Positions 38,194 through 46,816 of a stretch of 64,000 bases of DNA are shown here, in pieces (positions within the stretch are counted from its first letter, which is position 1; each line of letters opens with the position of its first letter). Location: assembly GCF_003951315.1 (NCBI RefSeq), contig NZ_QLJH01000002.1, positions 1 through 64,000 on the forward strand, in the 5' to 3' direction. The translations under genes and the position numbers were made by a program. The notes under the pieces are model-generated. The model did not search any database. It saw nothing but the letters and a program-made list of their open reading frames with translations, and was not told the DNA's origin. The stretch is from Sphingomonas sp. S-NIH.Pt15_0812. GTDB taxonomy: Bacteria; Pseudomonadota; Alphaproteobacteria; Sphingomonadales; Sphingomonadaceae.

Positions 38194-39347
38194 TGCCCTC
38201 CCCCGCTGACGCGGTCCGCCCCGCCCCGCTCGCCGGCCTGAAGGTCGTCGAGCTGGCGCGCATCCTTGCCGGCCCCTGGGCAGGGCAGACGCTCGCCGAT
38301 TTGGGCGCGGAGGTGGTGAAGGTCGAGGCGCCGGCCGGCGACGACACGCGCGGCTGGGGCCCGCCCTTCATCACCAATCCGGACGGGACGCGCGACGCGG
38401 CCTATTTCCATGCCTGCAACCGGGGCAAGCGGTCGATCGTCGCCGATTTCGCCGACCCGGCCGACCTCGCGCGCGTCAAGGCGCTGATCGCCGAGGCGGA
38501 TGTCGTCATCGAGAATTTCAAGGTCGGCGGCCTCGCCCGCTTCGGCCTCGACCATGCCAGCCTCGCCGCCGATCATCCCCGGCTGATCTATTGCTCGATC
38601 ACCGGCTTCGGGCAGGACGGGCCTTACGCGCCCCGCGCCGGATACGACTTCATCGTCCAGGGCATGAGCGGGATCATGGACCTGACCGGCGAGCCGGCCG
38701 GCGCGCCGCAAAAGATCGGCGTGGCCTTTGCCGACATCATGACCGGCCTCTATGCGGTCATCGCCATCCAGTCGGCGCTGCTGATGCGCGAGCGGACGGG
38801 GCGCGGCCAATGGATCGACCTCGCGCTGCTCGACACGATGACGGGCGTGCTCGCCAACCAGGCGATGAACTGGTTCGCCAGCGGACAGGTGCCGACCCGC
38901 GTCGGCAATGCGCATTTGAACGTCTGCCCCTATGCCGTCTTCCCTTGCGCGGACGGCTGGTTCATCCTGGCGGTCGGCAATGACGGGCAATACCGCCGCT
39001 TCTGTGCGGCGGTGGGCCTGCCGCCGGACGATCCGCGCTATGCCACCAACGCGCTCCGGCTGGAACATCGCGAACCTTTGTTCGCGGCGATCGAGGCGGC
39101 GACGCGCGCCTTCCCCCAGGCCGATCTGCTCGCCCGGCTGGAGGCGGCGGGCGTGCCGGCGGGACCGATCAACACGGTGGCGCAGGCCTTTGCCGACGCG
39201 CAAGTGATCGCGCGCGACATGCGGATCGATGCGGCGCGCCCGGACGGATCGACCGTCCCCGGCGTCCGCACCCCGATCCGCTTTTCGGAGGCGGCGCTGG
39301 TCACCGACCGCGCCGCCCCGATGCTGGGATCAGGCGATAGCGACTGA
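38193..39347 (+). CDS. CaiB/BaiF family (class III) CoA-transferase
   Basis: A 384-residue CoA-transferase. Motifs are PLAGLKVVELARILAGPWAGQTLADLGAEVVKVE, FHACNRGKRSIVADF, DVVIENFKVGG, FGQDGPYAPRAGYDFIVQGMSG and DLALLDTMTGVLANQ. The class III catalytic aspartate lies in the region after FIVQGMSGIMDLTGEP. Coupling to gcdH by a one-base overlap suggests a glutarate:succinyl-CoA type activation for lysine degradation, as in the human SUGCT enzyme. The substrate is inferred from context. It overlaps the convergent MFS gene by 18 bases. Confidence 0.85.
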   Translation: MPSPADAVRPAPLAGLKVVELARILAGPWAGQTLADLGAEVVKVEAPAGDDTRGWGPPFITNPDGTRDAAYFHACNRGKRSIVADFADPADLARVKALIAEADVVIENFKVGGLARFGLDHASLAADHPRLIYCSITGFGQDGPYAPRAGYDFIVQGMSGIMDLTGEPAGAPQKIGVAFADIMTGLYAVIAIQSALLMRERTGRGQWIDLALLDTMTGVLANQAMNWFASGQVPTRVGNAHLNVCPYAVFPCADGWFILAVGNDGQYRRFCAAVGLPPDDPRYATNALRLEHREPLFAAIEAATRAFPQADLLARLEAAGVPAGPINTVAQAFADAQVIARDMRIDAARPDGSTVPGVRTPIRFSEAALVTDRAAPMLGSGDSD

Positions 39348-40622
39348 CCGCCGCGCATAGAGGCCGTACGCCGCGATCAGCAGATAGCAGACCGCCGGCA
39401 GCGTCAGCGCGAAATGGAGCGAGTTGCTGGCATCGGCCAGGCTGCCGGTCAGGTACGGGATCACCGCGCCGCCGACGATCGCGGTGGCGATCACGCCCGA
39501 ACCCTCGGCCGCGCGCTTGCCCAGTCCTTCGCTCGCCAGGCTGAAGATGGTCGGGAACATGATCGAGTTCATCAGCCCGATCGCCAGCAGCGACCAGCCG
39601 CTGACCGCGCCCTGCGTATTGGCGGAGATCAGCAGCAGCGCGATCGCGCCCGTTGCCGCACCGGCCAGCACCTTGCCCGGCGACATGCGGGTCAGGATAT
39701 AGGCGCCGATGAACCGGCCGATCAGCGCGCCGCCCCAATAGAAGGGCACGTGGTCGCCGGCCGCCTTGTCGGTGATCCCGAACACGCTCGGCTGCATCAG
39801 ATAATTGACGATCAGCGAACCGATCGCGACTTCCGCGCCGACATAGAGGAAGATGCACGCCGTCCCCATCGCGAAGCGCGGGCGCTTCAGCAGGGTGAAG
39901 GCGTGGAACATGCCGCCGCTATGCTCCTGCTCCTCGTTCAGCCGGTTGCGGCGCGTCCAGACGACGCCGGCGATCACCAGCAGCGCGATGGCGAGGCCGA
40001 TATAGGTGTGGACCACCGTCCGCGAGCTTTCGGCGCGATAGGCGTCGAGCGCCGCGCCGGACAGCGTCGCCGGGTCGACCATCGCCAGCCCGCCCAGGAT
40101 GATCGCCGAGCCCACCAGCGGGAAGAGCGTGGTGCCGAGCGAGTTGAAGCCCTGCGCGAAGGTCAGCCGCCCCGCCGCCGATTCCGGCTTGCCGAGCAGC
40201 GAGATGAGCGGATTGGCGACCACCTGAACGATGGTGATGCCCGCCCCCAGGATGAACAGCGCGCCGAGGAACAGCGGGAAGCTGGCATTGGCCGAGGCCG
40301 GGATGAAGGCCAGGCAGCCCAGCGTCATCGTCACCAGGCCGATCGAGGCGGTGCGCATATAGCCCGCCTTGCGCACGATCGCCGCCGCGGGGATCGAGAA
40401 CAGCGCATAGGCGAAGAAGAAGGCCGACTGGACCAGCATCGCCGTCGCGTGATCGAGCGTGAACAGCTCCTTCAGCTTCGGGATGATGATGTCGTTCAGG
40501 CTGGTGATGCCGCCGAAGATGAAGAACAGCGCGAAGACGAAGACGCGCAGGTCGGGCGCGTCATACCCCGCCTGCGCATCGCCGTGCGCGGCGGTGGATT
40601 GGGTGTCGATATGCATGGCCAT
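39330..40622 (-). CDS. Sugar:proton symporter, FucP/GluP-type MFS
   Basis: A 430-residue transporter with twelve predicted helices of the fucose/glucose-galactose MFS family. Motifs are FALFFIFGGITSLNDIIIPKLKELF, QSAFFFAYALFSIPAA, GAGITIVQVVANPLISLLG and LTFAQGFNSLGTTLFPLVGS. It would import a monosaccharide with protons across the inner membrane, so it fits at the near end of the glycan locus that follows. The ATG at 40616 is an alternative start. It overlaps the end of the CoA-transferase gene by 18 bases. Confidence 0.87.
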   Translation of the reverse strand: MAMHIDTQSTAAHGDAQAGYDAPDLRVFVFALFFIFGGITSLNDIIIPKLKELFTLDHATAMLVQSAFFFAYALFSIPAAAIVRKAGYMRTASIGLVTMTLGCLAFIPASANASFPLFLGALFILGAGITIVQVVANPLISLLGKPESAAGRLTFAQGFNSLGTTLFPLVGSAIILGGLAMVDPATLSGAALDAYRAESSRTVVHTYIGLAIALLVIAGVVWTRRNRLNEEQEHSGGMFHAFTLLKRPRFAMGTACIFLYVGAEVAIGSLIVNYLMQPSVFGITDKAAGDHVPFYWGGALIGRFIGAYILTRMSPGKVLAGAATGAIALLLISANTQGAVSGWSLLAIGLMNSIMFPTIFSLASEGLGKRAAEGSGVIATAIVGGAVIPYLTGSLADASNSLHFALTLPAVCYLLIAAYGLYARRSVAIA

Positions 40623-40727
40623 TTGGGCCGGTCCCCTCGTTATTTGCGCCGCCTATGACGGGCGGCGGTGGTGCTGGCAATGGTATCCGGATCGTGCGAA
40701 GCTGCTGGCAAAACAGGAGAGAGTGCC

Positions 40728-41489
40728 ATGGCTACCGCCGTTCCGCATGACGTGCGTCGCACCGCCGCCGAGTGGGAGGCGCGCCAGCAGCTCGCCGCCT
40801 GCTACCGCGTCTTCGACCTGCTCGGCTGGTCCGAGATGATCTACAACCACATCACCGTGAAGGTGCCGGACGAAGAGGGCGCGTTCCTGATCAACCCGTT
40901 CGGCCTGCACTTTTCGGAAGTGACCGCGTCGAGCCTGGTCAAGATCGATATCGACGGCAACACGCTCGACGACAGCCCCTATCCGGTCAACCGCGCAGGC
41001 TTCGTGCAGCACGCGCTGTTCCACCGGCATCTGCCCGACGCGCATTGCATCATGCACACGCACACCACGGCGGGCATGGCGGTCAGCTCGCTGGAGGGCG
41101 GGTTGCAACCGGTCAATTTCTACGCCTGCAACTTCGCCGGGCAGATCGCCTATCACGATTTCGAGGGCGTGACGGTGCGCGACGAAGAGGGCGCACGGCT
41201 GCTGGAGAATCTCGGGTCGAGGCGCGCGATGCTGCTGCGCAACCATGGCATCCTGGTGATGGGCCGCACGCTGCCCGAGGCGTTCATCCGCCATTGGTCG
41301 CTGCAGCGCGCCTGCGAGATCCAGCTCGCCACCTTGTCGATGGGCCGGCCCCTGGTCGTGTCCCCCGAAGTGATCGCCACGCACCAGCGCGACATCCACC
41401 AGGCCCAGGCCCCCGGTGGCCCCGGCGCGGCCGACTTCGCCGCGATGGTGCGGCTGGTCGACCAGCGCGACCGGAGCTGGCGGGATTGA
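40728..41489 (+). CDS. Class II aldolase/adducin family protein
   Basis: A 253-residue class II aldolase/adducin-domain protein. The metal-binding pattern appears as DAHCIMHTHTTAGMAV (the paired histidines) and LLRNHGILVMG (a further His). YNHITVKVPDE and FLINPFGLHFSEVTAS are typical of the family, which includes L-fuculose-phosphate aldolase and L-ribulose-5-phosphate epimerase; this long form without clear phosphate-binding residues is of undefined substrate. A ribosome site AGGAG precedes the ATG at 40728. It is divergent from the MFS gene. Confidence 0.85.
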   Translation: MATAVPHDVRRTAAEWEARQQLAACYRVFDLLGWSEMIYNHITVKVPDEEGAFLINPFGLHFSEVTASSLVKIDIDGNTLDDSPYPVNRAGFVQHALFHRHLPDAHCIMHTHTTAGMAVSSLEGGLQPVNFYACNFAGQIAYHDFEGVTVRDEEGARLLENLGSRRAMLLRNHGILVMGRTLPEAFIRHWSLQRACEIQLATLSMGRPLVVSPEVIATHQRDIHQAQAPGGPGAADFAAMVRLVDQRDRSWRD

Positions 41490-41516
41490 GCGTCTTCGTG
41501 GTCCTGCGCGTCTCCC

Positions 41517-43340
41517 TCACATCCGCACGACCTTCGACAGTTTCGACACGCCGGACTGGTCGAACGCCTCGACCGCGACATAATAGCCCTGCCCCCTGGT
41601 CAGCGCTCGCAGGTCGAGCGCGCCGCCCCGGGCCAGGCGCGGGTCGTCGGCGAAAAGCTGGTAGGTGAGCGCCAGCCGGTCCGGCCGGATGCCCCAGCGG
41701 ACATTATAGCCGACCGCCCCGGGCACCAGCCCCCAGCTGATGCGGGCATCGCGCGGATCGGCGTCGCGCACCGCCGCGATCCGGCCGGGCGCGGCCGGCA
41801 CGCGGCCGTCGGCGCTGCCGAACACGCGCATGTCGCTGATCGCCAGATGCGCGCCGCCGATATGGTCGTGGACATAGCGGATGTAGCGCGCACGGACCGG
41901 CGCCGGCAGCTCGAAATAGGCATTGGGCCGGTCGCGCCGCCCCTCGCCCGCCTCCGTCTCGGCGAGCGGCGACCAATGCGCGCCGTCGGTGGAGGCTTCC
42001 AGCTTGAACGCCGTGTAGATGTCCGGCGCATCGGCATAGCGGCCGGCCTTATAGTCGGCGAAGTTCACCTGCACCGCGCGCACCGTCTTCTCCGCGCCCA
42101 GGTCCAGCGTCAGGGTCTGGCCCGGCCTGGCATCGGCGGCGACCCAGAAGCTGCGGGGATTTTCGTCCGTCACCCGGTCGGCGGCGAAGTCGCCCAGCGT
42201 CGAGGAGGCGGTGGCGCGTGCCCGGTAGGAGAGCAGCATCCAGCCGGTGAACAACGCCTCCGGATCGGCGACCCGGTGGTCGGGCACATAATGCGGGAAA
42301 TCGCCGAACCGCGTCGATACCATCATCTGGCCATCGGGCGCGAAGGCGGCCGGCCACAGGCCGACCCGCCGTTCGAAGGTCCAGTTCGCCCCGATCCAGG
42401 GCGTCCCCGTGTTCCACCAATTGCCCTGCGCATCCTGGAAGGTGGAGCCATGCCCCGCCCCCTGCACGAAGCCGCCGGGCTTGTAGCCGACGGGGTTGTA
42501 GGGCGCATAGGTGAACGGCCCCAGCGGCCTGTCCGACACGTACACGCCGGTGGCATAGGCGTTATATTCGGTGCCCGGCGCGCCATATTGCAGATAGTAA
42601 CGGCCGCCGACCTTGTTCATCCACGCCCCCTCCATGAAGGGCGCGATCGGCGTGCCGCCCGGCAGCGTGCCGCTATGGTCCTGCCCGAACCGCTCCCAGC
42701 CATGGATGTCGGGATGCAGCGTGAGGAGCGCGTGCGTGTCGCCCTTATAGGCGAAGCGGTTCTTCGCATCGAGCGTCATGCCGTAGAGCGGGAAGACGTT
42801 GGACGAGTTCCAGTAGAGATAATGGCCGCCGTCATCGTCGACGAACACGTCCGGGTCCCAGGGGCCGGCGGGCACCTGTCCCGGCTTGATCCGGTCCTCC
42901 GAGCCGGAGGGCACCGCGCCGGGCAGCGGCGGCGTGCGGCGGAGCAGGTAGCGGATCCTGCCGCTCGCCGGATCGTCGGTGACCAGGATCGGCTGCTGGT
43001 GCGTCATCGATGGCCAGACATAGAGGTCCTTGCCCTCCGACCAGACCGCCGGCGCGACCACGCCCTCGGCCGGCCACAGGCTGGCGGGGATGAAGCGCCA
43101 GCGGATCAGGTCGGTCGAGCGCCAATAGCCGTCGGCCAGCGTCTGGAAGAGGTAATAGGCGCCCTGGTGCAGCACGATGACCGGATCGGCCCCGGTGCGG
43201 TAGGAGACGCCCTCATATTCCTGTTCGAAGTTGAACTTGTAATCGACGTCGATCGGATTGGCGTAGGTGCGCTGGACGGTCGCCGCCGTCGCTGGCGAGG
43301 ACGTGGCCGCAAGCCCGAGCAGGATCAGCGAACGAAGCAT
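41517..43340 (-). CDS. GH43-like secreted glycosidase with F5/8C and FN3 domains
   Basis: A 607-residue secreted enzyme with a signal peptide (about residues 1-19). The five-bladed GH43-type propeller spans about 20-360; acidic residues are in TGADPVIV, GPWDPDVFVDDD and FMEGAWMN, the expected general base, pKa modulator and acid. A discoidin (F5/8 type C) domain follows (ATASSTLGDFAADRVTDENPRSFWVA, about 375-510) and then a fibronectin-III-like end (about 515-607). Such enzymes usually release arabinose or xylose, but the sugar is unknown here. It is the last gene before the TonB receptor in the minus-strand locus. Confidence 0.85.
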   Translation of the reverse strand: MLRSLILLGLAATSSPATAATVQRTYANPIDVDYKFNFEQEYEGVSYRTGADPVIVLHQGAYYLFQTLADGYWRSTDLIRWRFIPASLWPAEGVVAPAVWSEGKDLYVWPSMTHQQPILVTDDPASGRIRYLLRRTPPLPGAVPSGSEDRIKPGQVPAGPWDPDVFVDDDGGHYLYWNSSNVFPLYGMTLDAKNRFAYKGDTHALLTLHPDIHGWERFGQDHSGTLPGGTPIAPFMEGAWMNKVGGRYYLQYGAPGTEYNAYATGVYVSDRPLGPFTYAPYNPVGYKPGGFVQGAGHGSTFQDAQGNWWNTGTPWIGANWTFERRVGLWPAAFAPDGQMMVSTRFGDFPHYVPDHRVADPEALFTGWMLLSYRARATASSTLGDFAADRVTDENPRSFWVAADARPGQTLTLDLGAEKTVRAVQVNFADYKAGRYADAPDIYTAFKLEASTDGAHWSPLAETEAGEGRRDRPNAYFELPAPVRARYIRYVHDHIGGAHLAISDMRVFGSADGRVPAAPGRIAAVRDADPRDARISWGLVPGAVGYNVRWGIRPDRLALTYQLFADDPRLARGGALDLRALTRGQGYYVAVEAFDQSGVSKLSKVVRM

Positions 43341-43406
43341 GGCGACGGCCCTTGGGCAGCAGGAACGGAACGGGCGGGCGCTTCGGCAGCACCCGCCCGG
43401 TAGGGG

Positions 43407-46400
43407 TCAGAAGGAGAAGCCCGTCGACAGCTTGATCGTGCGCGGCGCGTTGCCGCCGACCGCGTTGGTCGACCGCTGGCCGAAATTGGGGTCGGCGGGA
43501 TTGCCGTTGAAATCGACATAGTTGCGGTCGTTCATCACGTTCAGGATATCGACGCGGAAGCGGACGCGCGCCTGTTCGTTGATGAAGCCGATCGGGACAT
43601 ATTTGGTGAAGGCGAAGTCCAGCTGACGCCGGCCCCAGCGATCGCCCAGCCCATAGGCCTGACGCCCGATCAGTTCGCGGGCGAACGGATCGGAGGTGTC
43701 GAGGAACGCCTTGATATAGGAGGGCGACTCGATCTGGAACTTGGCCGACATGGTCACGCCGATCGGCGTGTCGACGCTGCCCGCCGCGACGAAGCGATGG
43801 CGCGGCACGCCCGACGACCGCATGGTCGGATAATCGCCGATCTGCGGGAAATCGAGCGAATAGACCTCGCCGAAGGTCCGGTTCTCATCGGCCTGGGTAT
43901 AGGTGTAGGTGGCGTCCAGGCTCCAGGGCGAGGAGCGCGACCAGCTCTTGGTCAGCTTGAAATAGGCCGAGTCCGCATCGGTCCGCAGGCCGTTGTCGCC
44001 CAGGATGATCAAGCCATAGCCGTTCGGCGAGAAGTTGAACGGCGACTGCGGCACGTCGGTGCTGCTGGTCGGATCGTTGAAGAAGAAACTGCCGTCCGGC
44101 CGGCGGTTGCCGAGCAGGAAGACGAAGCCGTCGCGGCTCTTGATGTGCGAATAGCCGACCTCCAGCTCGACCGGGGCGAAGCGACCGCGCAGACCCAGGC
44201 TGAACTGGTCCGAATAGGGCATCTTCAGGTCGTTCTTGAGGAAGCGGAACTCGCGCCCGCCGCCGACCGCCGCGGTCTGCAGCAGCTGACGCCCCTCCGG
44301 GGTCAGGTAGATCGGGTTCCAGGCGATGCAGGTCTGCGGATTGGCGACCGGATCGCAGGGGTTGAGCGAATCGTTGCCGATGAAGTTGAAGGTGCGCGTC
44401 TGGAACACGCCCTGGGTCAGCTCCTGCTGCAGGAAATCGAACTGGTTCCGGTCGTAGGAGCGGCCATAGCCACCGAACACCGAGAAGCGCCCGGCCTCGT
44501 CCAGGCGATAGGTGAAGCCCAGTCGCGGCTGCCACGCGCCCTTGAACGTCTTCCGGTTGTTGCCGGTGGAGATATAGTCGTTGATGTTATAGTCGGCGTT
44601 GTTGAGGTTCGGATAGTTGGCCGGCGATACGGCGGTGATGTTCTCCGCCGGCGTCACGAAGTCCAGATAGGCGGGCGTCCGCTCATAGTCCCAGCGCAGG
44701 CCGATATTGAGCGTCAGCCGGCTGCTGACGTCCCAGTCGTCCTGTGCGTAGAAGCCGAGCTGGAAGTTGTTCGAGCGGATCTGCGGATTGGCCCCCGCCA
44801 CCGCCGCCCCGAACTGCACGCGGTAGGGCAGCGTGTCGTTGAAGCCGGTCTGGCTGAACGCGTTCACGTCATAGCTATATTGCGGGTTGATCAGATTCTG
44901 CTCGGTGGAACGGAGCTGCACCCACTTGGCCTTGCCGCCGACCTTGATCGTGTGGCCCTCGAACCCGGTCCAGGTGAAATCGTCCTGGAAGGTCCAGCCC
45001 TTCTGCCCCTTGTTCTGGAAATTGCTGCCCGCGCCGTAGCGAAGCAGGTCGGTCCGCACCGTCGAGGTGCCGGTACGCTGCGTCGCTTGCAGGAAATAGG
45101 TGGTGCCGTCGACCGCCGGGGTCGGCGACCAGCGCACATCCTCGTACGACAGGCGCGCGTCGTTGACCCAGTTGTCGGCGGTATGCTGCCAGCGCAGCAT
45201 CCCGCGCTTGTCGATCACCTTGTTCAGCGTCGACGTGTCGGGCGCGTTGATGCCGGTCGCGATCTGGTTGCCGGACTCGTTGCGGTACTTGCCGGTCAGC
45301 TCGATCAGGTCGCGGTCGGTCGGCACGATGTCGATCTTGCCGAAATAGAGATCCTCGTTGAACCGCTGCGAGAAGCTGCCGAAATATTGCTGATAGCGCT
45401 GCGGCAGGCTGCTGATCGGCAGGCCGTTGTCCGGCCGCACGTCATAGGGGCTGTCGATCCGCTTGCCTTCATAGGTGAAGAAGAAGTGGGCCTTGTCCTT
45501 GATGATCGGGCCACCCAGCGCGCCGCCGAACTGCTTGTTGCTGGTCTTCACCTTGTCGATGGTGGTCGGGAAGATCTCGGTCGGGCGACGGTCGCGCAGA
45601 TTCTGGTTGGTGAAGTCGAAAAAGCCCTCGCCATGGAACTGGTTGGTGCCCGATTTGGTGACGGCGGTGATCGCCACCGAGCTGACCTGGTCGAACTCCG
45701 CCTTGTAGTTGGAGGACAGGACCTGATACTCGCCGATGCCGAGCTGCGGGAACGGATTGCCCGGCGAGCTGTCCTGGCCGGTGATCCCGTTCTTCAGGAC
45801 ATAATCCTTCTGGCTGACGCCATCAATGAACACGTTGACGGTGCGGCTGTCCTGCGCGCCGCCCTGAATGCGCGACTCGCCGTTCGCGCCCTCGATGAAG
45901 CGGACGCCCGGCGCCAGATCGGCAAAGGCCAGGAAGTTGCGGTTGTTCTGCGGCAGCTGCTCGATCAGCCGCTGGCTGATGTTGCTGCCGACCTGCCCGC
46001 CCGACAATGAGCGGATGCGCGAGCCGGTGACGATGATCTCGCCCACCGGCGCGGCCTGCCCCGCCTCGGTCGCGGTCGGCGCGCCCTCCGCCGTCTCGCC
46101 CGTGCCCGCCTGGCCGGACGCGCCCGGCCCGCCCGCCGGGGCGGGCGCGGTCGGCGCGGTCAGGTCGATGTCGAGACCGGCATTCTGGCCGACGCGCAGC
46201 GTGAAATCGTCGGAGTTGCGCGTGCCGTTCTGCGCCCGCACTTCCAGCCGGTAGGTGCCGGCGCGCAGCGACGGGAAGTTATAGGTGCCGTCGGCCGCAA
46301 GCGGCACGGTGCGGCGATAGCCGGTGCCGACCTCGACGATCGTCACGTCCTGCACCGGATTGTCGGCGGCGGCCGTGATGCGACCGCGCAGCGCCGCCTG

Positions 46401-46496
46401 GCCGACCTGCGCCTGCGCCGCGACCGGCAGCAGCATCGCGCCGGTCGCCAGCGTCGTGGCGGCGATCAGCGCGGCGCGAAACATGGTCTTGCTCAT
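43407..46496 (-). CDS. Large TonB-dependent receptor, Oar/CarboxypepD-reg type
   Basis: A 1029-residue outer-membrane receptor. The signal peptide MSKTMFRAALIAATTLATGA.. precedes a carboxypeptidase regulatory-like domain (AALRGRITAAADNPVQDVTIV, about 33-115), a Pro/Ala/Gly-rich linker, the plug (EIIVTGSRIRSL and then LNEDL-free LAFADLAPGVRFIEG) and a long barrel ending in aromatic KLSTGFSF. The ATG at 46496 is chosen for its signal peptide and ribosome site AGGGGA; frames extend up to 46742 but look non-coding. Two LacI-type palindromes at 46687-46700 and 46708-46721 lie upstream. A glycan-oligomer importer is inferred from the enzyme neighbours. Confidence 0.9.
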   Translation of the reverse strand: MSKTMFRAALIAATTLATGAMLLPVAAQAQVGQAALRGRITAAADNPVQDVTIVEVGTGYRRTVPLAADGTYNFPSLRAGTYRLEVRAQNGTRNSDDFTLRVGQNAGLDIDLTAPTAPAPAGGPGASGQAGTGETAEGAPTATEAGQAAPVGEIIVTGSRIRSLSGGQVGSNISQRLIEQLPQNNRNFLAFADLAPGVRFIEGANGESRIQGGAQDSRTVNVFIDGVSQKDYVLKNGITGQDSSPGNPFPQLGIGEYQVLSSNYKAEFDQVSSVAITAVTKSGTNQFHGEGFFDFTNQNLRDRRPTEIFPTTIDKVKTSNKQFGGALGGPIIKDKAHFFFTYEGKRIDSPYDVRPDNGLPISSLPQRYQQYFGSFSQRFNEDLYFGKIDIVPTDRDLIELTGKYRNESGNQIATGINAPDTSTLNKVIDKRGMLRWQHTADNWVNDARLSYEDVRWSPTPAVDGTTYFLQATQRTGTSTVRTDLLRYGAGSNFQNKGQKGWTFQDDFTWTGFEGHTIKVGGKAKWVQLRSTEQNLINPQYSYDVNAFSQTGFNDTLPYRVQFGAAVAGANPQIRSNNFQLGFYAQDDWDVSSRLTLNIGLRWDYERTPAYLDFVTPAENITAVSPANYPNLNNADYNINDYISTGNNRKTFKGAWQPRLGFTYRLDEAGRFSVFGGYGRSYDRNQFDFLQQELTQGVFQTRTFNFIGNDSLNPCDPVANPQTCIAWNPIYLTPEGRQLLQTAAVGGGREFRFLKNDLKMPYSDQFSLGLRGRFAPVELEVGYSHIKSRDGFVFLLGNRRPDGSFFFNDPTSSTDVPQSPFNFSPNGYGLIILGDNGLRTDADSAYFKLTKSWSRSSPWSLDATYTYTQADENRTFGEVYSLDFPQIGDYPTMRSSGVPRHRFVAAGSVDTPIGVTMSAKFQIESPSYIKAFLDTSDPFARELIGRQAYGLGDRWGRRQLDFAFTKYVPIGFINEQARVRFRVDILNVMNDRNYVDFNGNPADPNFGQRSTNAVGGNAPRTIKLSTGFSF

Positions 46497-46686
46497 GTCG
46501 AAGATTCCCCTGTCCGGCCGATGGCCGTTCTGTTCTGTCGTCCGGGTGACGGAGGCGGCCGACGCACGAGGGCGCGGGATGCGCGTCGCCATGCGACGCG
46601 ACGCGAAGACAACGGTGCCGACGCTGCTGCCCTTCATCATCCTCTCCCTCGCGGCCGGGGCGATGCGCTCCCTGACCCTTGCGGCA

Positions 46687-46700
46687 TGTAACCGCTTACA
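46687..46700. promoter_or_regulatory. LacI-type operator 1 upstream of the TonB receptor
   Basis: TGTAACCGCTTACA matches the proposed palindrome TGTAACCGGTTACA at 13 of 14 bases. It lies about 190 bases before the receptor start on the minus-strand side and is one of three similar sites in the locus. Confidence 0.7.
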
Positions 46701-46707
46701 TGCTACA

Positions 46708-46721
46708 GGAAACCGGTTACA
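46708..46721. promoter_or_regulatory. LacI-type operator 2 upstream of the TonB receptor
   Basis: GGAAACCGGTTACA matches the proposed palindrome at 12 of 14 bases, with the central AACCGGTT intact. It is 7 bases from operator 1, a spacing that suits cooperative binding of two dimers. Confidence 0.65.
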
Positions 46722-46816
46722 TCCGGCCGAGGCGTGGTTCAATCACTCAGATGACGGGATCGTTAAACATGCCGAGATGTGGCTATGGCGCAACAGTTCA
46801 GGGGGTCGGCGCCTGG

